Positions 11,341-22,400 of a DNA stretch of 40,631 bases are shown one piece after another. The stretch's first letter is position 1. Every line of letters starts with the position of its first letter. The notes under the pieces were generated by a model that was not told the origin of the DNA, ran no database searches, and saw only the letters and a program-made list of their open reading frames with translations. Both the position numbers and the translations under genes were made by a program. The stretch is taken from assembly GCA_900155495.1 (NCBI GenBank), contig FTLJ01000754.1, positions 1 through 40,631 of the forward strand. Reading direction: 5' to 3'. Source of the stretch: Porogramme epimiltina. Its lineage: Eukaryota; Basidiomycota; Agaricomycetes; Polyporales; Polyporaceae.

Positions 11341-11850
11341 TCAGTGAACCGTAGGGGTGAGCTCAGAAGCACTGTCCGACTCACTCAGGAAGATATTCTC
11401 GGGCTTGAGGCCACGGTGAACGACGTCCTTGCGGTGACATGTGGCGACGGCATCCACGTCGGACGTCGTGCGGCGTTGTCCTCGTGCGTCATCGAGTCTC
11501 GTGTGCTGGTCTTGTGCGATAAGGAAGGACTTTGACACGGCTCCGACTCGTCCGTGATGGAGGACCGGCGGCCCTGAGGTTTAGGCGATTACATAATCAC
11601 CCGACGCGCGTCGCTCCTCATGGTGTGCTTGAAACTTGAGCTTGAATTCGAGCCTCCCGGGATGGGGCATCCCCCGACAATATATCAGGACAGTCCCCTC
11701 CGGGTCGTCTCTCCAGCCTCGTCTGGTTGCGCTGGTGTGCGCTGGTGTAGCGTTCGGCGTGCGGAACCTCCGGTCCTCTGAAAGGGTGGGCTGGGGCCCG
11801 GCGAAGCTGGACTCGGACACGCAGGCGCAAGGCAACTTCCGCCTTCTCAC
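11341..11850 (-). pseudogene. protein kinase relic with HRG instead of HRD
   Basis: A minus-strand frame, interrupted by a TAA at about 11581, retains fragments of a Ser/Thr kinase. ASGDYVIA resembles the start of a glycine-rich loop region. After the stop, the same frame continues and reaches AVATCHRKDVVHRGLKPENIFL, clearly the catalytic loop of a CAMK- or Chk-like kinase (usual form HRDLKPENILL). The catalytic Asp is replaced by Gly, the region between the loop and the N-lobe is far too short, and nothing after the catalytic loop survives. The upstream part (PEGTVLIYC) may be remnant N-terminal sequence. This is a degraded fragment, not a working gene. Confidence 0.7.
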
Positions 11851-13421
11851 CGTCGTCAGTAGCCCGCAACTTACCTTCCTCCTTATCCGCCTACCCTGTC
11901 ACCCAGCTTGGCTTTCTCTACTGCCGCCTCCCAGTCGCCCGGGGTGAGCCGAGCCCGCCTCCCGCTCTTTTCCCCCGGCACGCGCCGTACAGCTCAGCCG
12001 TCAGGAGAGACGGCCGTCCACATGCGCGACTCCGCGAGCAAGCTAGGGCGGCTGCCAAGTGAACAGCTGCGGACGGTGGCTGTATGAGTATGTCAACAAT
12101 CATCGCCGTTCTCGTTCGCTATTGTTTACAGAGACGTAACGGTTTGTCGATCATCAAAGCAAGTTCCCACACCAACTCCGTCAGATTCACGATGCTAACC
12201 CATCCCTATAGGTGCTCGCCCAGTCCGTGGCGCTTTCGAACCTCGCAGGTGTATGAAATGGTCTGCCGACCGTGTTCGTAGAACATCCAGTGGGGCTCCT
12301 AGGGCGCCGGAGTAACCGCTGCTCACGTTGCGACTAGTAAGTAATCTATTTTTTCTCTTAACACGTCCCGCCCTGACGCCTCCAATACAGGATACCCTGC
12401 TTTGTGACTCATTGGTAGTATGTCCGAGATCGATGTGTAAGTAGTCCGCCACTATTTGGATGGCTACATGGCTGTAGGATATTGGTACTAAACGTGTGTA
12501 GCCCAGTCGTGTCTGTAGTTCTATGACCCATAATCAATATTTTGCTTTGTTTTCATCGCGTCTGGGTGATTTGGCCGGAACAAGACCCCTAGCTCGTGCC
12601 CGACCTCGCGTCTGGTCGCGCTTGGTATGACATGCGCCCACATATGGCCTTACACCATCAGACAGGCACATTCATATGACCGGCGATTTTCTGGCAGAGC
12701 GCAGGGTCTGACAACTGGCCGGTCATACTTAAGGGGAGGCCCCATGGTAGTTTAATATATTGCATTTGACATTATGCTAGACACGAGTGCTAGCAGCTCA
12801 TTCATTCCCTGCAAGAACACGTATGGTGGGTAACTACTATGTTTACAATACTCTTCCAGACCTCCGAAATTTTGCTGATGCAATCCTGAGTCAACTCGTG
12901 CTCTATACCCTGAATAATAGGTCTCTTGATCAAACATGTTGCCTCCCCATGAGAGTACGATCTCGGTTTTAGCTATCTGCAGGGTGTTTCCTGAGTCTTG
13001 ACGCCAGGCTGTCCTCCATGGCTCTCGTACCTTGTTCTCGAATAATTCTTATGTATGCTAATGTAATCTACATCTACTACTATGGCCTCGAGCTGCCCGG
13101 CCCTTTGCTGGACGGCACTTCATATATTGCTACTAGCGCCACCACCACACCTGCCGTCAGCCTCTTCCGAGAGTGCCGTATCGTGTGTGCGACAGTTTGT
13201 TTCAATAGTTAGCCGGAACACAAAAAATTCTCATCGTGAAACATGTAGTAGGCTCTGACCTAGGGCTTGGCTCTGAGTATTCTCCTGCACACGCATCGAC
13301 CGCGAAGGACACCTTGAACTTGGCCAAGCGTCTTCTGGGACTTAATAAGAGCTCAGCGGTACCTCAGAACCCCAACTTCTCCACTAGGATAGTGTCCTCA
13401 CACCTCCATCGACACCCTTCA
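11851..13421. other. gene-poor region, about 1.6 kb
   Basis: Only short open frames, several with early stops. AT-rich patches occur near 12.75-13.1 kb. I see no domain, RNA gene or terminal repeat. Confidence 0.45.
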
Positions 13422-13955
13422 ATGGCCCCGACCAGTGCTAAAACCTCAGTGGTGGACATGCCTACCCCTCACGTTCCCGCTTCTCTCTCGGGCACCCTAC
13501 CAACGTGCCCGCCCAACCGAGCTATCCCCCTTACCCACTACAGGCATTCCCCCTCGGGGCGGTACACGCCGCCCCCCGCGCCGACATCTCACGCCTTCCA
13601 GCACACACCCACCCCTCCAACGGCGGAACTGCCCGCTTCTCCACACCAACCCTGCCATGCCCCTACTTTTCACGTCTCGCACTCCACCACCACCGTCATG
13701 TACCAAGTCAATAACGGCTCCGTCCAATCGGCCACTCATTACTACCATGTCCCAAGCGACCAGGCACCTGCACCGGGTCATGCTTCATCGGCTCCCGCTG
13801 CCGGAGCGGTACCTCAGCCACAACTTCACGTTCGCCCCAATGCCGGCCGCACTGGAGCCAGGCCAAACTACTGCTCCCCAGCCCTTTCCTCCGACGTCAG
13901 CTCTCAAGAGCTGTACTACACCCCTGAGGAAGGGTCTCCCACAGAAGGGGCCTGA
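13422..13955 (+). CDS. proline/threonine-rich hypothetical protein
   Basis: An uninterrupted frame of 178 codons from ATG 13422; the frame stays open upstream to about 13236 without an earlier ATG. The composition is extreme: Pro, Ser, Thr, His and Ala dominate (TPPPAPTSHAFQHTPTPP, GHASSAPAAGAVPQPQ), with no hydrophobic core and no signal peptide. The end reads ELYYTPEEGSPTEGA. Either it is a disordered protein, or part of a gag-like or chance GC-rich frame; the other two forward frames are also long here, which lowers confidence. Confidence 0.3.
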   Translation: MAPTSAKTSVVDMPTPHVPASLSGTLPTCPPNRAIPLTHYRHSPSGRYTPPPAPTSHAFQHTPTPPTAELPASPHQPCHAPTFHVSHSTTTVMYQVNNGSVQSATHYYHVPSDQAPAPGHASSAPAAGAVPQPQLHVRPNAGRTGARPNYCSPALSSDVSSQELYYTPEEGSPTEGA

Positions 13956-15068
13956 GAGACTTCTGGTACGATTCGGGAAGATCTCTAGTCAGGCACAGTG
14001 CAAGCGGTCTGTCGAAATCGAGATACGAGGGTAGGGGGGTCTGGAGGGGGGTCCGGAAGAGGCTGTGGTTGTTGATCGCCTTTTGAGCGTGTCCCTTCGA
14101 AGCTTCCTTCAAGTTTATTTGTACACGTATACTTTAGGCTCGCTTGACGCTGCTTCTGTCGCTTCTTGCATGCATCTTGTATGAGACGAGATCTGATTGC
14201 TGCTCCACTTTGACAAGTACATCGGATGTAGATCGAACGCATCGAAGGAAACGTCATCCACTTATTCGAACAGACCCGGAGAGTACTAGCACTTACTCGT
14301 GGACGCCAGCAAGAAAAATGCAGCAAGTCATTGTGGACTCTTGCTTCGCCTCTTCCTGTGTATATCGATATGTTGACACCGGATCTCGGGCCCCGGCCTT
14401 CTAATGTCACGGTGTAATTTGCAATCCGATGTCTACGCAGTTGTATGAGTTTTGGATTTCCAGTGGCCGCGCAGGAAAACAAGTTAGCTCGTTAGTCATC
14501 AAGGAGGGGGGATACTTACAAAAGGCGCGAGTTATGTAGAAAAGCCTCCAGAGGGAGGAGGCGCCTCCGTTATTGTTGAGGTCGCAGAGGCGGACAACTT
14601 GAACAGACAGTAACAGTGGCCTGTAGGGTGCGGCGATTCAGGTGCAACATGGAAGGCAATAACAGCAGCGATTGGCGACGATGCAAGGAAAGTAAAACTG
14701 TAGTCTGCCCCAGTCCCAGGGCTGTATAGATTGACTCGAGGCTCGAGCAGGACATATTCAAGTCCGTCAAAGCGGCCCTGCGCGACGCGGCGCGCGACGG
14801 GACTCCGGTCACGTGTTGGCGAGCAGGTGCCGGAACACGTGAAGGAGAATGGTTGTGCAGAACGGCCCGGGCTAGTTTGACGGCAGCCTTTGCGCGCCCG
14901 TTGTGCTTTATCTTCGCATGCAGTCCAACAGTTGCTCGGGGGCCCCGATCACAATAGCCACCTAGCGAAACAAAGATCGCCGCGACCACCCCGCCGATTT
15001 CACATGTTCCCTGAGCAATACTGGAGTGCGAACGTCGATGAACAAGCGCCCCACGGCATCCCGCCACC
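13956..15068. other. gene-poor region, about 1.1 kb
   Basis: Open frames on both strands lack domains and splice logic. The stretch ends where sequence shared with the 36-40 kb duplicate begins. Confidence 0.45.
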
Positions 15069-15135
15069 GATCATTCGACGGCTCTCCTTCCTTTAAGCGA
15101 CTGCCCCAACCACCTCCGTTTGTTTTTGACATACC

Positions 15136-15143
15136 CATAAAAG
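15136..15143 (+). promoter_or_regulatory. altered TATA box of FunK1 copy 2
   Basis: CATAAAAG stands where the paralogue at 39661 has TATAAAAG, at the same distance (about 54 nt) from the shared ATG. The first T of the box and one neighbouring base are C here. Confidence 0.6.
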
Positions 15144-15196
15144 CGGCGGAACTTACATTCGGTGCGTCGCTCCCTCTTTACATCCTCTTCTTAACC

Positions 15197-15479
15197 ATGT
15201 CTAACGAACTCTTGACCACTGACCAGCACAATCCATCGCACGACGCCACCACTGAACGAGGCCACTGCTAGTCACATCCGCTCCCTTGACCACCGACCTC
15301 CCTCTGGGCCTTCCCGCACTGTCTACCCACTCTATAGGCCTACTTAAGACCCTGTTGAGCTAAGGACTCTCGAAGTTACGCCTCTAAAAGCCGACTACAC
15401 CTCCATACACGCCAAGTCACTTGCTAACAATCCCTAGCGAATTCGTCTTTCTGGCGTGCGTGCTAGGAAAGTGGAAGAC
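15197..15479 (+). pseudogene. broken N-terminal coding region of FunK1 copy 2
   Basis: The ATG at 15197 (MSNELLTTDQHNPSHD) aligns with the start of copy 3. A one-base insertion between 15245 and 15260 then shifts the frame into TAG at 15269. In the ancestral frame two more stops follow: TAA at 15345 (CAA in copy 3) and TAG at 15435 (GAG in copy 3). About 95 codons of N-terminus are therefore lost as coding sequence. Confidence 0.85.
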
Positions 15480-18317
15480 ATGGCAAACAAAGCTTACGGA
15501 CTCTCACGATCGACTTTCTTTGACACCATCATCCCTCCGCCCTTGAACACTCCCCCTAAGCCGACTCCAAAAAAGAACCCTTTCGAGAGACTGAGGTGTG
15601 CCAACGCCACAGGAAAACGGAAGCTTAGTGAAGCTCAGATCTCCAAGCGTTTTGTACGTCACTTGCCTTCTATGTATCACCTGCTTCTAATCATTCTTTA
15701 GACTCGCGCGATAAACAAGAATGACCTCACGTCTGGACTCAAGGTCGCGCTTTCCGAACGATGCCCCGATCCGTCTGCGATTGATCCCACCGAGCAGAAG
15801 ATTGATGCAGCGCTCTTCTATGGCACATCCGTTCCAACTGACGGTCGCCCACATCGGGTCGATCAGCTCGTCACTATAGAGTTCAAGACTCACAAGAGCT
15901 CCAACGACCCATTCACGGATACCACAGCGATCACCGTCAATGACGAGCTCCAGCGAGACCGTATGAAGACTCGTTCGCAGATCCTCTCATACGCTGAACT
16001 GCTGTTCCAAATACAACATCGCATCGCTCTTCTCATGATTATCGTCATCGGGCGCAACTTCCGCGTAGTCCGGTGGGACAGGTCAGGCACAATAGTCTCC
16101 GATGCGATCGACTACTACAAGGAGTGGAAGTTCACATGCGAGATCCTCTGGCGCATCTCTTGTCTATCTTCAGAACAGTTGGGATTTGATCCTACTGCAC
16201 AACGCCTCTCCCCCGGCTCCATCCTCTATGATCGCATGGATAGAGCGGCTGAGCCGGACAACAGCGACATCGATCACCAGGACGAACAGGTTGTCGCGCA
16301 GGGAAATGCTTGCAGCGACACACCCGTCTTCGCCTACATCCGAACTCACTTCCGAAACTCTCTGGTGCCCGGCTGGGGCCGCTACCGCCTGAATATTCCC
16401 TGCGAGGATGGCAAGACGCGCTCGTTCCTAGTCTCCAAGCCTTCCTTCTGTGAAAAAGGCATGGCGACACGAGGAACCAAGGGCTTTGTGGCCCTGGACT
16501 GCGCCACGGGGGAGTTCGTTTGGCTAAAGGACACCTGGCGCTCTGATTACCCTGGAATCGAGCAGGAGGGAAGCGTGTTGAGGCAACTCAACGACGAAGA
16601 AGTCTCTTTTGTCCCTACTCTCGTCTGTCATGGCGATATCCCCGGTCAATCTACCCTCTCGCCTCAATTGTGGCATCTCCGAAGCTGCATTGTTCCGATA
16701 TCCTCGGAGGTCAACATCCCTGACGACAGTGGTAAAGCAGATACTTCGAGTTCTAAGTTGAAGCGAGACGGTGGCAAAGGAGGTCCCGTGACCACTACAT
16801 CTAGCGCGGGCGACCGTAACTCCAACGCAGGTTCAGCTCACCCCATCAAACATTCGATGGACGGGGCGCTCACTCAGGACAACATAGAGAGCGACTGCAG
16901 CTCAGACGGTAACTCGGACGATGAAGTCGACAGCGTTCACGACGCCAATGAGGAACAATATGCAACCCTAGGTAACACGCCTGCAGCACAACAACCATCC
17001 CAGTTCCCTTCACATTTCCCTGAACCATGTCCCTTGCGATGTCAAACACACTATCGCATGGTTGTGTCGGAGGTCGGCATACCTCTACAAAAGTTCACCT
17101 CAGGGCGCCAGCTACTTGCAGTCCTCCTTGATTGTGTTACTGGTGCGGTGTGGTGCTCCTCTCTTCCTATAGGTATCCATTGACAGTTTCTCTGAACAGC
17201 CCACTCTCAAGCTGCCACCGGAGCTAAAATCATGCACAGGGATATCTCCGGCGGCAATATCCTAATCTACCCGAGGCTAGCATACGACGAAGCGCAAGGA
17301 TGTACTGTCGTCGAATGGCGTGGTCTTCTGACAGATTGGGAGATGTCGAAGTCCATAATATGGAGTCCTAGCTTAGGAAAATGTCAACCAGAGCGGACGG
17401 TAGGTTGTGAGATATTGCTTCCAGGACAATAACTGATACGCCTTCAGGGTACTTGGCAGTTCATGTCAGTTGCACTGCTGCTGAAGGATACGAAGGTCGT
17501 CGAGATCCCCGATGAGCTCGAGTCGTTCTTCTGGGTCCTCATCTACTATGCCGTGCGCTACCTCCCCTCAAACGTCATAGACGTGGGTAACTGGTTGGAA
17601 GACCACTTCGACACCTTCTCTTTCCAGGCTGGGAAGTATGTGTGCGGATCCACCAAGCGGCGGGTCTTCAGCTCGGACTTGGACGGCGGACTTGTAGCTG
17701 GCGAACCAAGCTCTCCCGAAGATCTCAAGTTCGGCGGGCCACTAGACACTTTCATCGGCGAGTGTCTGGTCCGCTTCACAGCGTATTACCGTGTCTACAA
17801 CTACAAATCGTCAAAACGCGGGAATGAGCAGGAGAAGCGCCAAGGACCCGCCAACAAGAGCACTTCTCGGCCCCTGGGTTCCCCTTCCACTTCACAAACT
17901 AGCTTCGATAAGGGAGTGCCGCGCAGGTTCGCAGTGGCGGCAGCGCTGGCTAGTAGCTCACGTCCTGCTCCGGTACGGAGAAAGCTGACACCACCGACAC
18001 AAGACGAGATCGATCTGGCTGCGACAGTGGACGCCTACAACGCCACGATTGAAAGCCTCCTGCGCGCGTGCGTCGACAGCGACTGGCCCGAGTCACTCAG
18101 CGTGGTGGAGGATCGTGTGTCCATCGGATGGGAACCGAAAAAGATGCTTGAGCCAGTTGCGCGGTCGCAACTGGTGGTCGATACAGAGGACGGCAAGGAG
18201 GTTAGGGCACGGAAGAGGCGCAAGCTCGAGCATGAAGGCCCCGCCTTCATCTCGCTGCCGATAGAGCCCCGGCTGCCAGTCACACCTCCCCGCCGAAACC
18301 TTCGTCCGAGGGATTGA
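15480..18317 (+). CDS. FunK1-type fungal protein kinase, copy 2 (N-terminally truncated)
   Basis: Exons 15480..15653, 15702..17142, 17200..17399 and 17448..18317 join in phase to 894 aa, with introns of 48, 57 and 48 nt at the same places as in copy 3. I start at the first ATG after the disabling stops (MANKAYGLSRSTFF). The kinase core is intact: IVIGRNFRVVRWDRSG, DYYKEW, GTKGFVALDCATGEFVWLKD, VCHGDIPGQSTL, MHRDISGGNILIYPR and TDWEMSKS in place of DFG. An acidic linker (SSDGNSDDEVDSVHD) lies between the lobes; the C-terminal domain has ELESFFWVLIYYAVRYL and ends in a basic NLRPRD tail. It lacks the first 95 or so residues of copy 3 and its TATA box is changed, so it may be expressed poorly, or be an early pseudogene. 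An alternative start is the later ATG at 15963. Confidence 0.7.
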
Positions 18318-18443
18318 CGTCAGCTTTACATTCCTTATATGTCCGTTATTCTGTGTATATTATGTACTTGATATCCGAAGCGTTCTCATGATTGTAGCCT
18401 TCACGCGTGATACAACCCACAAGCATTTGTATACGTAATGACC

Positions 18444-18705
18444 TCAAGTTGTTCCATCCGTGTCTTGCGGTGACTTGAGTACCCGCCCCAACGCAATAGC
18501 CGCATCCACCGCTGCGACTACCATCGCAATGGGGGAGCTCGCGCCGACCGTCATACCTCCCACTGTAGAGAAGAGCATCATTGTAATCGCCTTGAGTGCG
18601 TCCGGATTTTCATCTGCAACGCGCGCGATGGCGGCCTCATCCGACGCGTCGAAAAGCCACTCCGAGACTCACGCAACGATGGGCGCGAGCGGAGTCGCTC
18701 GTTCA
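18444..18705 (-). pseudogene. truncated copy of the gene at 35337..36343
   Basis: Minus-strand sequence encodes the last 80 or so codons of the neighbour of FunK1 copy 3: VADENPDALKAIT, then the hydrophobic MVVAAVDAAIALGRVL and ending SPQDTDGTT before TGA 18446..18444. A TGA replaces the Trp codon of the parent (IAAW to IVA-stop), and everything upstream of about 18705 is missing. It sits 126 nt beyond the FunK1 stop; the intact pair is 128 nt apart. Confidence 0.88.
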
Positions 18706-18854
18706 TGAAGAACAGCAAGACTAATGCATAATTCGTGCTCCAGTGCGCTTTCGGTTTCAGCTATATCATAAGTATACATCTGTACACCTCTTCTTGACTT
18801 CTGTGTTTCATGGCTCTCGCAAATATTATAGTGCTTGTCAACTAGGCCTTTATC

Positions 18855-18927
18855 GCCGGGATAGCTCAGCTGGGAGAGCAACAGACTGAAGTTCTGGAGG
18901 TCGCGTGTTCAATCCACGCTCCTGGCA
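18855..18927 (+). tRNA. tRNA-Phe (GAA)
   Basis: 73 nt, same sequence as the other tRNA-Phe copies, intronless, anticodon GAA. The nearest T run downstream is TTTTT about 20 nt past the 3' end. It faces the copy at 19119..19191 across 191 nt. Confidence 0.97.
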
Positions 18928-19118
18928 TCATCGTTCCATAATCTCAATTTTTATCGATGGCTGTGAGTCATTGGAGAAAAGCATAACAAGAGCGGTATTG
19001 TCGTCATTCCGATCTGTTTTTTTTGTTTTCTAACCAGGCATTGGCATATATGTAGCAGAAATCTCGACATCCATCGTACACGGCAGCGCAGCCAGCGGTG
19101 AGGAACAGCAAAACGATA

Positions 19119-19191
19119 TGCCAGGAGCGTGGATTGAACACGCGACCTCCAGAACTTCAGTCTGTTGCTCTCCCAGCTGAGCTATCCCGGC
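19119..19191 (-). tRNA. tRNA-Phe (GAA)
   Basis: 73 nt, reverse orientation, identical by eye to the other three tRNA-Phe genes. TTTT follows about 6 nt after the 3' end on this strand. With the copy at 18855 it forms an inverted repeat. Confidence 0.97.
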
Positions 19192-19463
19192 GATGTATTA
19201 TAACGACAATCTTGATAGCATATACTCTTCCACTGCGGACAGGAACTAAGGGGGAACATCCCTTGGACACCAGATCCATTAAGACATGGCCAGACATCAA
19301 AGTCGTCTGGTTCAGGCGGAAAGATTATAGCAATCGGGTGAACATACTACGGAGGTCGCGAGGCGACTCATTACACTGTTATAGCGTATATATGGATATG
19401 GATAAAAAGACCGTCCACCACATTCCCCGCAAAGACCACGGCAATCTTATAACCAGACTGGGG

Positions 19464-22400
19464 TCACCCGACGAGGCGGAAGCGGACGATGAATCGCTGC
19501 CCGGGGAAGAGCTTGTGCCGTCGATCCCAAGAAACACACACCTTCAGCTCGCCCGTCATCGCGACTTCGAGCCCACCCGTATCCTTGTCTTGAGAGGGAG
19601 AGGTCTGGAGGGCCTCCAACCTCATCCCGACATCGGTTTCGGGGCGCGAACTAAGAGCCACTGGAGAGGACTTAGCGATCGAGGGGCTCGGGGGTGGAGG
19701 AGGCGGCGAGTCGGGCGCTGGGACTTGGGTGGAGAACGCGCACCTGAACGTCGCGACAATTGACTCCTCCGGGCCGGGCCCGACGCTCACAGGCCTACAA
19801 AAGATTCCTATCAGCACGCCGCGCAGAGAGGAAGGAGAGAGGAACGCACTTGAAAGCGAGACCGAGCATGGCCTGCACGTTGCGGACGATGCAATGGACG
19901 GCGGCGTCGACGGAGCCGCCCGACGGGTCCGCGACGACTGAATACTCGCCGTCGAACTTGAACACCATCGGACGCGGCCCCGTGGCCACCTCACCCGCCG
20001 CACTCTGCGCGAGAGACTTGAAGAGTACGTAGCGAGCTTGCGCGGCGCGGAACTCTGAGAAGCGCGCGCGCAACGCGGAGAGCAGCGCAGCGAAGTGCTG
20101 GTAAGGAGGCTTGGTGCAAGAAAACCACGCGTCAGAATGGAAAGATGGGCGCAGACGAAGGGGGACACGCACCGCATCCACGATCCGTTCCTTCGTCTTC
20201 TCCGCCTCCGCCTCCTCAGCCACACCTTCACCTATCCCATCACCAGCATCTGCTTCCTCAACAACGGCGCGTAGTACTGACATGTCCACCCGCTCGCGCT
20301 CGGACATCGACGAGGGCGTGTCGACCAGCGGAGACGGGTCGGAGACAGTGCCCTCCACCGCGCCAAGCGCCTTCATGCGCTTTCGTAGAGTGCTCGCACG
20401 CGCGTACCCGCGACAGCGCGGGCACGTCCGGAAGCGGTACCCGTTCGTGGGCGGTATGAGCTGAGAGCACCTGCGCTTGGCACACTTGCGGTGTAGCGTC
20501 GTATCAGCATCAGGTGGGATCTGTGGGTGTATGTGTGCGTAAGGAAGACAGCGCAATCGGTGAGCGCAGAGGAGAGGGAGAAAAGGCTACGGACGGACCT
20601 CGGAGTCGTCACGGACGAGCTCGTCCTGACTACGGAGCCCCTTGTTCCGCTTACGCCGCGCGTATCGGCACTTGCTACAACGGTGGTACCGCCATCCCGG
20701 CGGGAGCAGGTTTTCGCAGTGCATGCTCCAGCACTGGCCGCGATGCTTACTAGCTTGCTGGGCATGCTCCCTCTTCGCTTGCGCCACCTTCACGTACACA
20801 TTCTGGGATGTGTGATGGTTGAACGATGACGTGGTAGGCTCAATTGGGGTCGCGAGTGCGAGCAACTCAGCAACCTCTTCTTCGTCCCCGTCCATATCGC
20901 TATCCGGGAAGTCGATCTCAGACTCGCCCGAATCTTCAAGCGGGGTGAGCTCGGAGTCGTCCGAATCCCAGCCGAGAGACAGCCAACGGTCGTCATTGAT
21001 GCTGTTCGCCGGGCGGAGGGGGGTCAAAGGCGTCGATGACGGCCAAGCGGGTGAAGGCGATGAATCTCGCGAAGACGACGCAGAAGACGTTGGTGGGGTG
21101 GGGGGACGCGGGCCAAGGATGAGACGCACACGGCGTATGGTGGGTTTCAAAGGCGCTGGGGTTGGCATGAAAACCTCCTGCGAAGCGGGATCTTGGGGTA
21201 TCTCTCCGGGGGACTTGATATTGACGAGTGGAACAGGATTGCTCAGTGCAGAAGTGGGGGCAGCCGTCTTCGTCGGTGGGAAGGCGCGTGTAGGTGGAGT
21301 TGCATTCCTCGCAAGGGTTCGTAGTGCGGGGATAACAATACGCAGGGGTGGATGCCGACGGGTCTTATCTTCTCGTACAGGACTAGAGGATGGAGGAGTG
21401 GCGGCAGGGGGAGGAGGCGAGGTAGAACATAGGAGACGGGTGAGAGATACAGGCGCTGACGCTTCTGGAGGATCTGACACAGCACCAGTCTGATGTGGGG
21501 GGCAAGCACTCTCCCGTTCCTCGACCTGCGATTTAAGTGGGGAAACTTTCACGGCAACGGTTTGGGAAAGAGGAATATCATCCGCGTCTGTGTCCGACTG
21601 CGGCGATATGGGCTGTTGAATCAACGTTCGAAGACCATGTTTGATATGTCCGGACGACAACCTCTTCCTCCTTTCCGCGACGACTACGGAAAGCGGAACA
21701 TCGCCGGAGTCCGAGTCCGAGTCCGAGTCCAAATCTGACGCTGCGCGACACTCAGACGCCTCGGCGCGTCGATCGGGTTTGGGCGCGATGCGGCGCGGAG
21801 CGGTCTTGACTCCCAGCTCTACCTCGACCGGCACACCGCCCGTGTCGATGGGAGCGTCTTCGGCGGCGAGCTGCGCCTTCATTTCTGCAAGACGGATACG
21901 AAACCGGCCGCTCCAGCGCGAGAAGCCGCACTCGGCGCAATACGCGCCGTGGAACTGCGCAGGGACGGGCCGCCCACACTCGGGCGCGGCGCACATGCGC
22001 ACTTCCAGAGCAGGCTCGGACAGGCGTCGCTTCTTTCGCAGAGGTGGGTCATCAGGAGGGGGCTTGTCCTATTTCAGGCAGGGAATGTGGGTACGCGTGC
22101 AGGAAACGACAAGGAGAGAGGACGTACTGGAGGAGGGTCTGTCACGGAGGCTCCAGTACGTGCGTCCGCCATGGATACGTCTGCAACGGGTACGTTCACA
22201 GCGGGTATGTCCGTCGCGGATGCATCTCGGCTGGGCGCGTCCGGCTTTGCGGGAGCTTCTGATTCGGTAGAAACTGGCTTGGGGATTGGGGACACCTTAA
22301 CCGTAACCTATCCCAGGGCGCGTTCGGTTGGGCGAGTACGCTCAAGGGATAGACGACTTACCACTCCTTCCGCCGACGTGTTGATAGATATCCTGCGATT

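Larger units (their letters stand above)
15069..18705. repeat. inverted segmental duplication, left arm
   Basis: From the shared GATCATTCGACGG motif near 15069 this block aligns, in opposite orientation, with 39737 down to about 36097. Shared parts are the promoter, all four FunK1 exons and three introns, the roughly 127 nt 3' intergenic space and the tail of the convergent gene. Similarity is lost just beyond 18705. The arm is about 3.64 kb, nearly equal to its partner. Confidence 0.9.

Noticed and set aside
14570..15067. Minus ORF of 165 codons before the duplicated arm
   Set aside because: No domain, and composition follows the local GC content; all frames here are fairly open.
18855..19191. 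The facing tRNA-Phe pair as terminal repeats of a transposon
   Set aside because: The similarity ends exactly at the tRNA borders; there is no target duplication or transposase, so they are simply two tRNA genes.
20819..21493. Plus ORF of 224 codons, Ser/Gly/Val-rich
   Set aside because: Antisense to the large acidic/Ser exon of the CxxC gene; its composition is the complement of the SD-rich coding strand.
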